Shown here: positions 44,568 to 54,150 of the stretch, piece after piece
Position numbering within the stretch: position 1 is the stretch's first letter
Layout of the letters: each line of letters begins with the position of its first letter
Assembly: GCF_018687275.1 (NCBI RefSeq)
Contig: NZ_CP061287.1
Location: forward strand, 1-64,000
Origin: Polynucleobacter sp. MWH-Aus1W21
GTDB lineage: Bacteria > Pseudomonadota > Gammaproteobacteria > Burkholderiales > Burkholderiaceae
Direction: 5' to 3'
DNA length: 64,000 nt
The notes under the pieces: model-generated
The model's input: only the letters and a program-made list of their open reading frames with translations
Told to the model about the DNA's origin: nothing
Database searches by the model: none
Made by a program: the position numbers and the translations under genes

Positions 44568-47500
44568 ATGAACTATAGCTTCACCGAACGCAAGCGAGTC
44601 CGTAAAAGCTTTGCTAAGCGAGTAAACAACCACCAGGTTCCGTACCTGATCGCAACGCAGCTGGAATCCTACGCTAAATTTTTACAGGCTGATAAGCCGG
44701 CAATGTCTCGTCTTACTGAGGGACTTCAAGCTGCCTTTACATCAGCGTTCCCAATTGTGTCTAACAACGGCTACGCACGTATGGAATACGTGTCATACCA
44801 GTTATCACAGCCACCGTTTGACGTTAAAGAATGTCAACAACGTGGTTACACATACCACTCTGCCTTACGCGCAAAAGTTCGCTTGATTATTTATGATCGC
44901 GAAGCGCCTACTAAGGTTAAAGAGGTAAAAGAGAGCGAAGTCTACATGGGTGAAATTCCACTCATGACAGAAAACGGCTCTTTTGTGATCAATGGTACTG
45001 AGCGCGTGATCGTTTCTCAGTTGCACCGTTCCCCAGGCGTGTTCTTTGAGCACGATAAGGGCAAGACACACAGCTCAGGTAAGTTGCTGTTCTCAGCACG
45101 CATCATTCCTTACCGTGGTTCATGGCTCGATTTCGAGTTTGATCCAAAAGATATTCTCTATTTCCGCGTTGACCGTCGTCGTAAGATGCCTGTCACCATT
45201 TTGCTCAAAGCAATTGGTTTAAACAACGAACAGATTCTTGCGAACTTCTTTAACTTTGACCATTTCTCATTGACTGCTAATGGCGGCTCAATGGAATTTG
45301 TGCCAGAGCGTTTGCGTGGTCAGTTGGCTAGCTTTGATGTGCTCGACAAGAATGGCGTTGTAGTCATTCAAAAAGACAAGCGTATCAATGCAAAGCATAT
45401 CCGTGAACTCGAAGCTGCTAAAACAAAAACAATCGCTGTACCAGATGACTATTTAATTGGTCGTGTAGTTGCACGCAATATTGTTGATCCAGACTCCGGT
45501 GAAATCTTGGCTTACGCTAATGATGAAATCACTGAAGAGTTGTTGGCAACATTGCGCGATGCAGGTATCAAGCAATTAGAAACCATCTACACCAATGATT
45601 TGGATTCTGGCGCATACATTTCACAGACATTGCGTACTGACGAAACTGCGGATCAAATGGCTGCTCGTATCGCCATCTACCGCATGATGCGTCCTGGTGA
45701 GCCTCCAACAGAAGATGCTGTTGAAGCCTTGTTCCAGCGCTTGTTCTATAGCGAAGATACCTACGATTTGTCACGCGTTGGCCGTATGAAGGTCAACAGC
45801 CGTTTGAACCGTCCAGAAATGGAAGGTCCAATGGTTCTGTCAAACGAAGATATTCTCGACACCATTAAGTCCCTCGTAGATTTGCGTAACGGCAAAGGCG
45901 AAGTAGACGATATCGATCACTTAGGTAATCGTCGTGTACGTTGCGTTGGCGAATTGGCAGAAAACCAATTCCGTGCTGGTTTGTCACGTGTTGAGCGTGC
46001 GGTTAAAGAACGTCTCGGCCAAGCCGAAACAGAAAACCTCATGCCGCATGATTTGATTAACAGCAAGCCAATCTCTTCTGCTATTCGTGAGTTCTTCGGT
46101 TCTTCACAGTTGTCCCAGTTTATGGACCAAACCAACCCACTTTCAGAGATCACGCACAAGCGTCGTATTTCTGCATTGGGACCTGGTGGTTTGACACGCG
46201 AGCGCGCAGGTTTCGAAGTGCGCGACGTGCATCCAACCCACTACGGACGTGTTTGCCCGATCGAAACTCCAGAAGGACCAAACATTGGTTTGATCAATTC
46301 GCTCGCATTGTTTGCGCGCCTGAATGAGCATGGTTTCCTTGAGACTCCATACCGTAAGGTTTCCAATAGCAAGGTAAGCGATGAAGTGGTTTACCTCTCT
46401 GCGATTGAAGAGGCGAAGTATGTGATTGCTCAGGCAAACGCAACAATTGACAAGAGCGGTAAGTTGGCCGACGAATTGGTTTCAGCTCGTCAAGCTGGCG
46501 AAACTATGATGGTTAGCCCAGAGCGTATCGATTTCATCGACGTTGCTCCTAGCCAGATCGTTTCTGCTGCTGCTTCACTCGTTCCATTCTTAGAGCACGA
46601 TGATGCGAACCGTGCGTTGATGGGTGCGAACATGCAGCGTCAAGCAGTTCCTTGCTTGCGTCCAGATAAGCCATTGGTTGGTACCGGTTTAGAGCGCATT
46701 GTTGCGGTTGACTCTGGTACTGTTGTATTAGCTAACCGCGGCGGTATCGTGGATTACGTTGATGCGAATCGTGTTGTGATTCGTGTGAATGATGATGAAA
46801 CTGCAGCTGGTGAAGTTGGTGTGGATATTTATAACCTCATCAAATACACCCGTTCAAACCAAAACACCAACATCAACCAACGCCCAATCGTGAAGGTTGG
46901 CGATCGTGTAGCCCGTGGCGACGTAGTTGCTGACGGAGCATCTACCGATTTAGGCGAGTTGGCTTTGGGTCAAAACATGACTGTGGCATTTATGCCGTGG
47001 AACGGTTACAACTTCGAAGATTCAATCTTGATCTCTGAGAAAGTTGTTGCTGACGACCGCTACACATCTATTCACATTGAAGAGTTGTCAGTGGTTGCGC
47101 GTGATACCAAGCTTGGTTCAGAAGAAATTACTCGCGATATCTCCAACTTGGCTGAGTCACAACTCTCCCGCTTGGATGAGAGCGGTATTGTCTACATCGG
47201 TGCTGAAGTTGAAGCTGGTGACGTATTGGTTGGTAAGGTAACTCCAAAGGGCGAGACAACTCTCACTCCTGAAGAGAAGCTCCTCCGTGCGATCTTCGGT
47301 GAAAAAGCATCTGACGTAAAAGATACTTCTTTGCGCGTTCCATCAGGAATGATCGGTACTGTTATCGATGTTCAAGTCTTCACCCGTGAAGGTATTGAGC
47401 GCGATGCCCGTGCACAGTCAATCATTCAAGAAGAATTACAACGCTATCGTTTGGACTTAAACGACCAGTTGCGTATTGTTGAGGGCGATGCCTTCATGCG

Positions 47501-48668
47501 TTTAGAAAAACTGTTGATTGGCAAGGCTGCCAATGGTGGCCCTCAGAAATTAGCTAAAGGCACTAAGATCGACAAGGAATACCTTGCTGGCTTAGATAAA
47601 TACCATTGGTTTGATGTTCGTCCAGCAGATGATGAAGTTGCCTCACAAGTTGAAGCAATTAAATCTTCTATCGAAGCGAAGCGTAAACAGTTTGATGAAG
47701 CCTTCGAAGAGAAGCGCACCAAGCTTACCCAGGGCGATGATTTGCAACCCGGCGTAACGAAGATGGTTAAGGTGTACTTGGCTGTTAAGCGTCGCTTGCA
47801 GCCTGGTGACAAGATGGCCGGTCGTCACGGTAACAAGGGTGTGGTTTCTAAAATCGCTCCAGCAGAAGACATGCCATTTATGGCTGACGGACGCCCTGTT
47901 GACATCGTCTTGAATCCATTGGGTGTTCCTTCCCGTATGAACGTTGGCCAGATCTTGGAAACCCACTTAGGTTGGGCGGCTCAAGGTATTGGTAAGCGTA
48001 TCGACGAGATGGTTCGTCAACAAGCTAAACAAGCTGAGTTACGTAAGTTCCTCAAGCAGCTTTACAACGAAACAGGCCGTATTGAAGACATCGATAACTT
48101 CACTGACGAGCAAATCACAGTATTGGCTGAGAATCTTCGCCAAGGCCTGCCATTTGCAACCCCAGTTTTTGACGGTGCCACAGAAGCTGAAATCGGACGC
48201 ATGCTTGAGTTGGCTTATCCAGAAGAAGTAGCTACTTCTTTGAAGATGACTCCTTCACGTCAGCAAATGATTTTGTGCGACGGCCGTACTGGCGATCAGT
48301 TTGAGCGTCCAGTAACTGTTGGCGTAATGCACGTCTTGAAGCTCCACCATTTGGTTGATGACAAGATGCATGCTCGTTCAACCGGACCTTACTCTTTAGT
48401 AACGCAACAGCCATTGGGCGGTAAAGCTCAGTTCGGTGGTCAGCGCTTTGGTGAGATGGAAGTCTGGGCCCTCGAAGCATACGGTGCTTCATATGTCTTG
48501 CAGGAAATGCTGACAGTGAAGTCCGATGACGTCGCAGGCCGTACCAAGGTTTACGAAAACATCGTCAAGGGCGAGCACACGATTGATGCTGGCATGCCCG
48601 AATCCTTCAACGTGCTGGTAAAAGAAATCCGTTCGTTGGGTATTGACATTGACATGGAGCGCAACTGA
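44568..48668 (+). CDS. rpoB: RNA polymerase subunit beta
   Basis: The 1,366-aa beta subunit of RNA polymerase. The start at ATG 44568 (MNYSFTERKRVRKSFAKR) follows CGGAG at 44558-44562. An upstream in-frame codon at 44511 lacks a ribosome site. Landmarks include the rifampicin-pocket region FFGSSQLSQFMDQTNPLSEITHKRRISALGPGGLTRERAGFEVRDVHPTHYGR split across its usual positions, all wild type, and the C-terminal GGKAQFGGQRFGEMEVWALEAYGA. Confidence 0.97.
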   Translation: MNYSFTERKRVRKSFAKRVNNHQVPYLIATQLESYAKFLQADKPAMSRLTEGLQAAFTSAFPIVSNNGYARMEYVSYQLSQPPFDVKECQQRGYTYHSALRAKVRLIIYDREAPTKVKEVKESEVYMGEIPLMTENGSFVINGTERVIVSQLHRSPGVFFEHDKGKTHSSGKLLFSARIIPYRGSWLDFEFDPKDILYFRVDRRRKMPVTILLKAIGLNNEQILANFFNFDHFSLTANGGSMEFVPERLRGQLASFDVLDKNGVVVIQKDKRINAKHIRELEAAKTKTIAVPDDYLIGRVVARNIVDPDSGEILAYANDEITEELLATLRDAGIKQLETIYTNDLDSGAYISQTLRTDETADQMAARIAIYRMMRPGEPPTEDAVEALFQRLFYSEDTYDLSRVGRMKVNSRLNRPEMEGPMVLSNEDILDTIKSLVDLRNGKGEVDDIDHLGNRRVRCVGELAENQFRAGLSRVERAVKERLGQAETENLMPHDLINSKPISSAIREFFGSSQLSQFMDQTNPLSEITHKRRISALGPGGLTRERAGFEVRDVHPTHYGRVCPIETPEGPNIGLINSLALFARLNEHGFLETPYRKVSNSKVSDEVVYLSAIEEAKYVIAQANATIDKSGKLADELVSARQAGETMMVSPERIDFIDVAPSQIVSAAASLVPFLEHDDANRALMGANMQRQAVPCLRPDKPLVGTGLERIVAVDSGTVVLANRGGIVDYVDANRVVIRVNDDETAAGEVGVDIYNLIKYTRSNQNTNINQRPIVKVGDRVARGDVVADGASTDLGELALGQNMTVAFMPWNGYNFEDSILISEKVVADDRYTSIHIEELSVVARDTKLGSEEITRDISNLAESQLSRLDESGIVYIGAEVEAGDVLVGKVTPKGETTLTPEEKLLRAIFGEKASDVKDTSLRVPSGMIGTVIDVQVFTREGIERDARAQSIIQEELQRYRLDLNDQLRIVEGDAFMRLEKLLIGKAANGGPQKLAKGTKIDKEYLAGLDKYHWFDVRPADDEVASQVEAIKSSIEAKRKQFDEAFEEKRTKLTQGDDLQPGVTKMVKVYLAVKRRLQPGDKMAGRHGNKGVVSKIAPAEDMPFMADGRPVDIVLNPLGVPSRMNVGQILETHLGWAAQGIGKRIDEMVRQQAKQAELRKFLKQLYNETGRIEDIDNFTDEQITVLAENLRQGLPFATPVFDGATEAEIGRMLELAYPEEVATSLKMTPSRQQMILCDGRTGDQFERPVTVGVMHVLKLHHLVDDKMHARSTGPYSLVTQQPLGGKAQFGGQRFGEMEVWALEAYGASYVLQEMLTVKSDDVAGRTKVYENIVKGEHTIDAGMPESFNVLVKEIRSLGIDIDMERN

Positions 48669-48669
48669 T

Positions 48670-51600
48670 ATGAAAGCATTGCTCGATTTATTTAAGCAAA
48701 CGCAGGGCGAAGAGCAGTTTGATGTCATCAAAATTGGTCTCGCATCTCCTGAGAAAATTCGCTCATGGTCTTTTGGTGAAGTACGCAAACCAGAAACCAT
48801 CAACTACCGGACTTTTAAGCCCGAGCGTGATGGTTTGTTCTGCGCCAAGATTTTTGGACCAACCAAAGACTACGAGTGCTTATGCGGCAAGTACAAGCGC
48901 TTAAAGTTCCGTGGCGTTATCTGTGAGAAGTGTGGTGTTGAAGTTACTCTCGCTAAGGTACGTCGTGAGCGCATGGGCCACATTGAGTTGGCAGCCCCTG
49001 TAGCGCACATCTGGTTCTTGAAGTCCCTGCCATCCCGTTTGGGTATGGTTCTCGATATGACATTACGCGATATCGAGCGCGTTCTTTACTTTGAAGCATA
49101 TGTAGTCGTTGATCCTGGCATGACTCCTGAAGGCGCAATGAAGCGCGGCCAGATCATGTCTGAAGACGAATACATTGCTAAGACCGAAGAATATGGTGAC
49201 GGTGCGTTTACTGCCATCATGGGCGCGGAAGGTATTCGTGATCTCTTGCGTTCGATTGATATCGATCGTGAAGTTGAGACTATTCGTGCTGACTTAAAGG
49301 CTACTGGTAGCGATGCCAAGATCAAGAAATACGCTAAGCGCTTAAAAGTGCTCGAGGCGTTCCAGACTTCAGGTATTAAGCCTGACTGGATGATCATGGA
49401 AGTATTGCCAGTATTGCCACCTGAATTGCGCCCATTGGTGCCGTTGGATGGCGGTCGCTTTGCTACCTCTGATTTGAACGATCTCTATCGTCGCGTTATT
49501 AACCGTAACAACCGTCTCAAGCGTTTGTTAGAGTTGCGCGCACCAGAGATCATCGTTCGCAACGAAAAACGTATGTTGCAAGAAGCGGTTGATTCATTGC
49601 TCGACAACGGTCGTCGCGGTAAGGCTATGACTGGCGCTAACAAGCGTCCTCTCAAGTCCTTGGCTGAGATGATTAAAGGTAAGAGTGGTCGTTTCCGTCA
49701 AAACTTGTTGGGTAAACGTGTTGACTACTCTGGTCGTTCAGTCATCGTGGTTGGCCCTACATTGAAATTGCATCAGTGCGGCTTACCAAAATTGATGGCT
49801 TTGGAATTATTCAAGCCATTCATTTTCAACAAGCTTGAGACTTTAGGAATTGCAACCACTATTAAGGCTGCGAAGAAAGAAGTTGAAAGTCAGACTCCAA
49901 TCGTTTGGGACATTCTCGAAGAAGTGATTCGTGAACATCCAATCATGTTGAACCGTGCTCCTACATTGCATCGTCTCGGTATTCAGGCTTTCGAGCCAAT
50001 GCTGATTGAAGGTAAAGCAATCCAATTGCATCCATTAGTCTGCGCGGCATTTAACGCCGACTTTGACGGTGACCAAATGGCGGTTCACGTTCCTTTGTCG
50101 CTCGAAGCGCAAATGGAAGCACGTACATTGATGTTGGCTTCGAACAACGTATTGTTCCCAGCTAACGGCGAGCCATCAATCGTTCCTTCACAGGACGTGG
50201 TGTTGGGTCTGTACTACGCTACACGTGACAAGATCAACGGTAAGGGCGAAGGCATGGTTTTCGCCAACATTACTGAAGTAGTGCGCGCATACGAAGCAGG
50301 TCAAGTTGAATTGGCTTCTCGTGTTGCTGTGCGTATTACTGAGTATGAGATCGTGGACAAGAAGGCAGAAGGCGATGCGCGTTTTGCTGAGAAGACCAAG
50401 ATCTATCAAACATCAGTTGGCCGTGCAATCTTGTCTGAGATTTTGCCTAAAGGCATGTCTTTTGAGGAAATCAACAAGCCTTTGAAGAAAAAAGAAATCT
50501 CACGTTTGATCAACACATCATTCCGTAAGTGCGGTTTGCGTGAAACAGTCATTTTTGCTGACCGTCTCTTGCAGTCTGGTTTCCGTTTAGCTACCAATGC
50601 TGGTATCTCTGTTGCGATTGACGATATGTTGATCCCAACATCTAAAGAGCGCATCATTACTGAAGCTTCTGCCAAGGTAAAGGAGTATGACAAGCAGTTC
50701 ATGTCTGGCCTCGTAACCAATCAAGAGCGTTATAACAACGTGGTTGATATTTGGGGTGCCGCAGGCGACCAAGTTGGTAAGGCGATGATGGACGAGTTGT
50801 CACACGTTGACGTACTCGACCGCAACGGCAAGACTGTGCGTCAAGAATCCTTTAACTCCATCTACATGATGGCGGATTCTGGTGCACGTGGATCTGCGGC
50901 GCAGATTCGTCAGTTAGCTGGTATGCGTGGTTTGATGGCTAAGCCTGATGGCTCCATCATTGAGACCCCAATTACTGCGAACTTCCGTGAAGGCTTGAAC
51001 GTGTTGCAGTACTTCATTTCAACCCACGGTGCTCGTAAAGGTCTGGCTGATACAGCATTGAAGACAGCGAACTCTGGTTACTTGACACGTCGTTTGTGCG
51101 ACGTTACTCAAGATCTCGTGGTGATCGAAGAGGATTGCGGCGCGACTACTGGCGTAACAATGAAGGCGCTTGTTGAAGGCGGCGAGATTATCGAAGCATT
51201 GCGTGATCGTATTTTGGGTCGTGTATGTATCGGTGACATCGTTCACCCTGACACACAAGAAGTGATTGTTCCTAACGACACATTGCTCGATGAAGATCAT
51301 GTTGATCAAATCGTTGCATTGGGCATCGACGAAGTTAAAGTTCGCACAGTATTGTCTTGCTTAACTCGCTTTGGCTTGTGCGCTAAGTGCTACGGACGTG
51401 ATCTAGGTCGCGGTGGTTTGGTGAACGTTGGTGAGGCAGTTGGTGTTATCGCTGCTCAGTCAATCGGTGAGCCAGGTACACAGTTGACTATGCGTACCTT
51501 CCACATCGGTGGTGCAGCGTCACGTGCCTTAGTTGCAAGCAATATTGAAGCCAAATCAAATGGTGCATTGAAGTTCTCCGGCACGATGCGTGTTGTGAAG

Positions 51601-52932
51601 AACGCGAAGGGTGAGCAGGTCGTGATTTCACGTTCTGGCGAAGCCTTGATCGTTGATGAGAATGGTCGCGAGCGCGAGCGTCATAAAGTTCCTTACGGTG
51701 CAACTCTCTTGTTGAAAGAAGATGCAGCAGTGAAGGCTGGCGCAAGCTTGGCAACCTGGGATCCATTAACACGTCCGATTATTTCTGAGTACGCTGGTAT
51801 CGCTCGCTTCGACAACGTCGAAGAAGGTGTAACTGTTGCTAAGCAAGTTGACGAAGTTACTGGCCTTTCCACTCTGGTGGTTATTGACGGTAAGCGTCGT
51901 TCAGCAGCAAGCAAAGGCGTTCGCCCAATGATCAACTTGGTTGATGAAAAGGGTAATGAAGTCATGATCGCCGGTACCGATCATCCAGTAAACATTGGCC
52001 TCCAAGTGGGCGCGTTGATTACTGTTAAAGATGGTCAGAAAGTTGAAGTCGGTGAAGTATTGGCACGTATTCCAATCGAATCACAGAAGACTCGCGACAT
52101 TACCGGTGGTTTGCCACGCGTTGCAGAATTGTTCGAAGCACGTTCACCAAAAGATGCAGCAGTATTGGCGAAAGTTACTGGAACAGTTTCATTCGGTAAA
52201 GAAACCAAAGGTAAACAACGTTTGGTGATTACCGATATGGACGGTGAAGCCAATGAGTTCTTGATTCCTAAAGAGAAGCAGGTTCTCGTTCATGACGGTC
52301 AAGTTGTGAACAAGGGCGAGATGATTGTGGAAGGCCCTGCTGATCCACACGACATCTTGACTCTCAAAGGTATCGAAGAGTTGGCAATCTACATCGTTGA
52401 CGAAGTTCAAGACGTTTACCGTCTCCAGGGCGTGAAGATCAATGACAAGCACATTGAAGTGATCGTGCGTCAGATGTTGCGTCGTGTTCAGGTAACTGAT
52501 CCAGGCGACACATCATTCATTACTGGTGAGCAAGTTGAGCGTTCTAAGTTGTATGACGCTAACGATGCAGTGATCGCCCAAGGTAAGCACCCAGCTCAGT
52601 TCGATAACGTGTTGCTAGGCATTACTAAGGCATCCTTGTCGACCGACAGCTTCATTTCAGCGGCTTCTTTCCAAGAAACCACCCGTGTATTGACCGAAGC
52701 CGCAATTATGGGCAAGACCGATACACTCCGTGGCCTCAAGGAAAACGTCATTATTGGTCGTCTGATCCCTGCTGGTACCGGCTTGTCTTATCGCCGTGCA
52801 CGCAAGGTCAGAGAGCAATTCGAGCGTGATCGCGCTCAAATGATTGCCGCCGAAGAGGAAGCAATGGCCAATATGCCTGTAGAAATTGAGGCTGAAGTCG
52901 TTGCTCCTACTGGAGAGGCTGATCCAAGCTAA
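48670..52932 (+). CDS. rpoC: RNA polymerase subunit beta'
   Basis: The 1,420-aa beta' subunit. The start at ATG 48670 is one base after the rpoB stop, so the two are coupled. It has the N-terminal zinc site (CLCGKYKRL, CEKCGVEV), the catalytic NADFDGDQMAVHVPLS, the bridge/trigger region with GEPGTQLTMRTFHIGG and the second zinc cysteines (CLTRFGLCAKCYG). The C-terminus is acidic and full length. A terminator follows. Confidence 0.97.
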   Translation: MKALLDLFKQTQGEEQFDVIKIGLASPEKIRSWSFGEVRKPETINYRTFKPERDGLFCAKIFGPTKDYECLCGKYKRLKFRGVICEKCGVEVTLAKVRRERMGHIELAAPVAHIWFLKSLPSRLGMVLDMTLRDIERVLYFEAYVVVDPGMTPEGAMKRGQIMSEDEYIAKTEEYGDGAFTAIMGAEGIRDLLRSIDIDREVETIRADLKATGSDAKIKKYAKRLKVLEAFQTSGIKPDWMIMEVLPVLPPELRPLVPLDGGRFATSDLNDLYRRVINRNNRLKRLLELRAPEIIVRNEKRMLQEAVDSLLDNGRRGKAMTGANKRPLKSLAEMIKGKSGRFRQNLLGKRVDYSGRSVIVVGPTLKLHQCGLPKLMALELFKPFIFNKLETLGIATTIKAAKKEVESQTPIVWDILEEVIREHPIMLNRAPTLHRLGIQAFEPMLIEGKAIQLHPLVCAAFNADFDGDQMAVHVPLSLEAQMEARTLMLASNNVLFPANGEPSIVPSQDVVLGLYYATRDKINGKGEGMVFANITEVVRAYEAGQVELASRVAVRITEYEIVDKKAEGDARFAEKTKIYQTSVGRAILSEILPKGMSFEEINKPLKKKEISRLINTSFRKCGLRETVIFADRLLQSGFRLATNAGISVAIDDMLIPTSKERIITEASAKVKEYDKQFMSGLVTNQERYNNVVDIWGAAGDQVGKAMMDELSHVDVLDRNGKTVRQESFNSIYMMADSGARGSAAQIRQLAGMRGLMAKPDGSIIETPITANFREGLNVLQYFISTHGARKGLADTALKTANSGYLTRRLCDVTQDLVVIEEDCGATTGVTMKALVEGGEIIEALRDRILGRVCIGDIVHPDTQEVIVPNDTLLDEDHVDQIVALGIDEVKVRTVLSCLTRFGLCAKCYGRDLGRGGLVNVGEAVGVIAAQSIGEPGTQLTMRTFHIGGAASRALVASNIEAKSNGALKFSGTMRVVKNAKGEQVVISRSGEALIVDENGRERERHKVPYGATLLLKEDAAVKAGASLATWDPLTRPIISEYAGIARFDNVEEGVTVAKQVDEVTGLSTLVVIDGKRRSAASKGVRPMINLVDEKGNEVMIAGTDHPVNIGLQVGALITVKDGQKVEVGEVLARIPIESQKTRDITGGLPRVAELFEARSPKDAAVLAKVTGTVSFGKETKGKQRLVITDMDGEANEFLIPKEKQVLVHDGQVVNKGEMIVEGPADPHDILTLKGIEELAIYIVDEVQDVYRLQGVKINDKHIEVIVRQMLRRVQVTDPGDTSFITGEQVERSKLYDANDAVIAQGKHPAQFDNVLLGITKASLSTDSFISAASFQETTRVLTEAAIMGKTDTLRGLKENVIIGRLIPAGTGLSYRRARKVREQFERDRAQMIAAEEEAMANMPVEIEAEVVAPTGEADPS

Positions 52933-52942
52933 TTTGGTAATT

Positions 52943-52966
52943 CTGGCCAGAAATGGCCAGTTTTTT
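52943..52966 (+). terminator. Terminator after rpoC
   Basis: CTGGCC (52943-52948) pairs with GGCCAG (52955-52960) with a 6-nt loop, followed by TTTTTT. It ends the rplKAJL-rpoBC transcription unit. Confidence 0.85.
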
Positions 52967-52976
52967 CCCCATTTGG

Positions 52977-53005
52977 TTGACGGAAAAGGCTGGCCAAGCT
53001 AGAAT
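52977..53005 (+). promoter_or_regulatory. Promoter of the str operon (rpsL)
   Basis: TTGACG (52977-52982), a 17-bp spacer and TAGAAT (53000-53005). It lies just after the rpoC terminator and leaves a leader of about 95 nt before rpsL. Confidence 0.75.
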
Positions 53006-53109
53006 GCTGAGTTCTACTGATTCAGAAGAGGGTCTTTTTGACCTAGAAATTCTCTAAGTCATTGATTTTCTTGAAGAAAGCAACAAAGAAGTACTAACCG
53101 AGCTATTTT

Positions 53110-53490
53110 ATGCCAACAATTAATCAATTAATACGCAAGCCAAGATCCAGGCTTATCGTTAAAAGCAAGAGCCCTGCACTGGAAAACAGTCCGCAGCGCC
53201 GTGGTGTTTGTACACGTGTGTACACCACTACTCCTAAAAAGCCTAACTCTGCGCTTCGTAAAGTAGCCAAAGTTCGCTTAACCAATGGTTTTGAAGTTAT
53301 TTCATACATTGGTGGTGAAGGCCATAACCTCCAGGAACACTCAGTTGTGTTGATTCGTGGTGGTCGTGTAAAGGATTTGCCAGGTGTTCGTTACCACATC
53401 GTTCGTGGCTCACTTGACTTGCAAGGTGTTAAAGACCGTAAGCAATCACGTTCCAAGTACGGTGCTAAGCGCGCTAAGAAAGCTGCTTAA
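53110..53490 (+). CDS. rpsL: 30S ribosomal protein S12
   Basis: S12 sits at the decoding centre. The 126-aa protein has CTRVYTTTPKKPNSALRKVAKVRL and RGGRVKDLPGVRYHIVRG. The two lysines in the streptomycin-sensitive loops are wild type. It is the first gene of the str operon. Confidence 0.97.
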   Translation: MPTINQLIRKPRSRLIVKSKSPALENSPQRRGVCTRVYTTTPKKPNSALRKVAKVRLTNGFEVISYIGGEGHNLQEHSVVLIRGGRVKDLPGVRYHIVRGSLDLQGVKDRKQSRSKYGAKRAKKAA

Positions 53491-53652
53491 TTTTTTGTAA
53501 TTAAGCAGTTCTAGTTTTTTTGCAGTAAGTCATTGTTTGTCAGACTTAAAAGACAAGTAAGTGGCTGTTCCGTCTAAGAATTTTCTTGGATAGTAGGACA
53601 GCCGGAGCGGGTGATTCATGTGAACACCCCTAACTGAACTGAAGGAGTAGTT
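53491..53652 (+). promoter_or_regulatory. rpsL-rpsG gap, candidate S7 autoregulatory leader
   Basis: A 162-bp structured gap. GGCTGT (53563-53568) can pair with ACAGCC (53598-53603), and GGGTG (53609-53613) with CACCC (53625-53629), just before GAAGGAG of rpsG. In E. coli, S7 binds the S12-S7 gap to control translation. Position and structure fit, but the S7 site itself is not proven. Confidence 0.5.
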
Positions 53653-54123
53653 ATGCCACGTCGTCGTGAAGTTCCCAAACGGGAAATTTTGCCGGATCCA
53701 AAATTCGGTAATGTAGAAGTAGCTAAATTCATGAACGTCCTTATGTTGGACGGCAAGAAATCGGTTGCAGAGCGTATCGTTTATGGTGCCTTTGATCACA
53801 TCGAGAAAAAAGCAAATAAAGAACCACTCGAAATTTTTTCAACAGCCATGGGTAACGTTAAGCCAATGGTTGAGGTGAAGAGCCGTCGTGTTGGCGGTGC
53901 TAACTATCAAGTTCCTGTTGAAGTTCGTCCATCACGTCGTTCTGCTTTGGCAATGCGATGGTTGCGTGAAGCCGCTAAGAAGCGTGGCGAAAAATCTATG
54001 GCTCAACGTTTAGCCAACGAATTATTAGAAGCTGCTGAAGGTCGTGGCGGCGCAATGAAGAAGCGTGAAGAAGTTCACCGTATGGCAGAAGCTAACAAAG
54101 CTTTCTCACATTTCCGCTTCTAA
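53653..54123 (+). CDS. rpsG: 30S ribosomal protein S7
   Basis: S7 nucleates the 30S head. The 156-aa protein begins PRRREVPKREILPDPKFGNVEVAKF and ends in AEANKAFSHFRF. Its length matches the short (K-12-independent) form of the family. GAAGGAG precedes the ATG. Confidence 0.97.
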   Translation: MPRRREVPKREILPDPKFGNVEVAKFMNVLMLDGKKSVAERIVYGAFDHIEKKANKEPLEIFSTAMGNVKPMVEVKSRRVGGANYQVPVEVRPSRRSALAMRWLREAAKKRGEKSMAQRLANELLEAAEGRGGAMKKREEVHRMAEANKAFSHFRF

Positions 54124-54150
54124 TCAAATAGTAAAGAAAAGGCACCAACA

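Noticed and set aside
53110..53490. Possible streptomycin-resistance change in S12
   Set aside because: The lysines of the TTPKKPNSALRK and the GRVKDLPG loops are the sensitive wild type.
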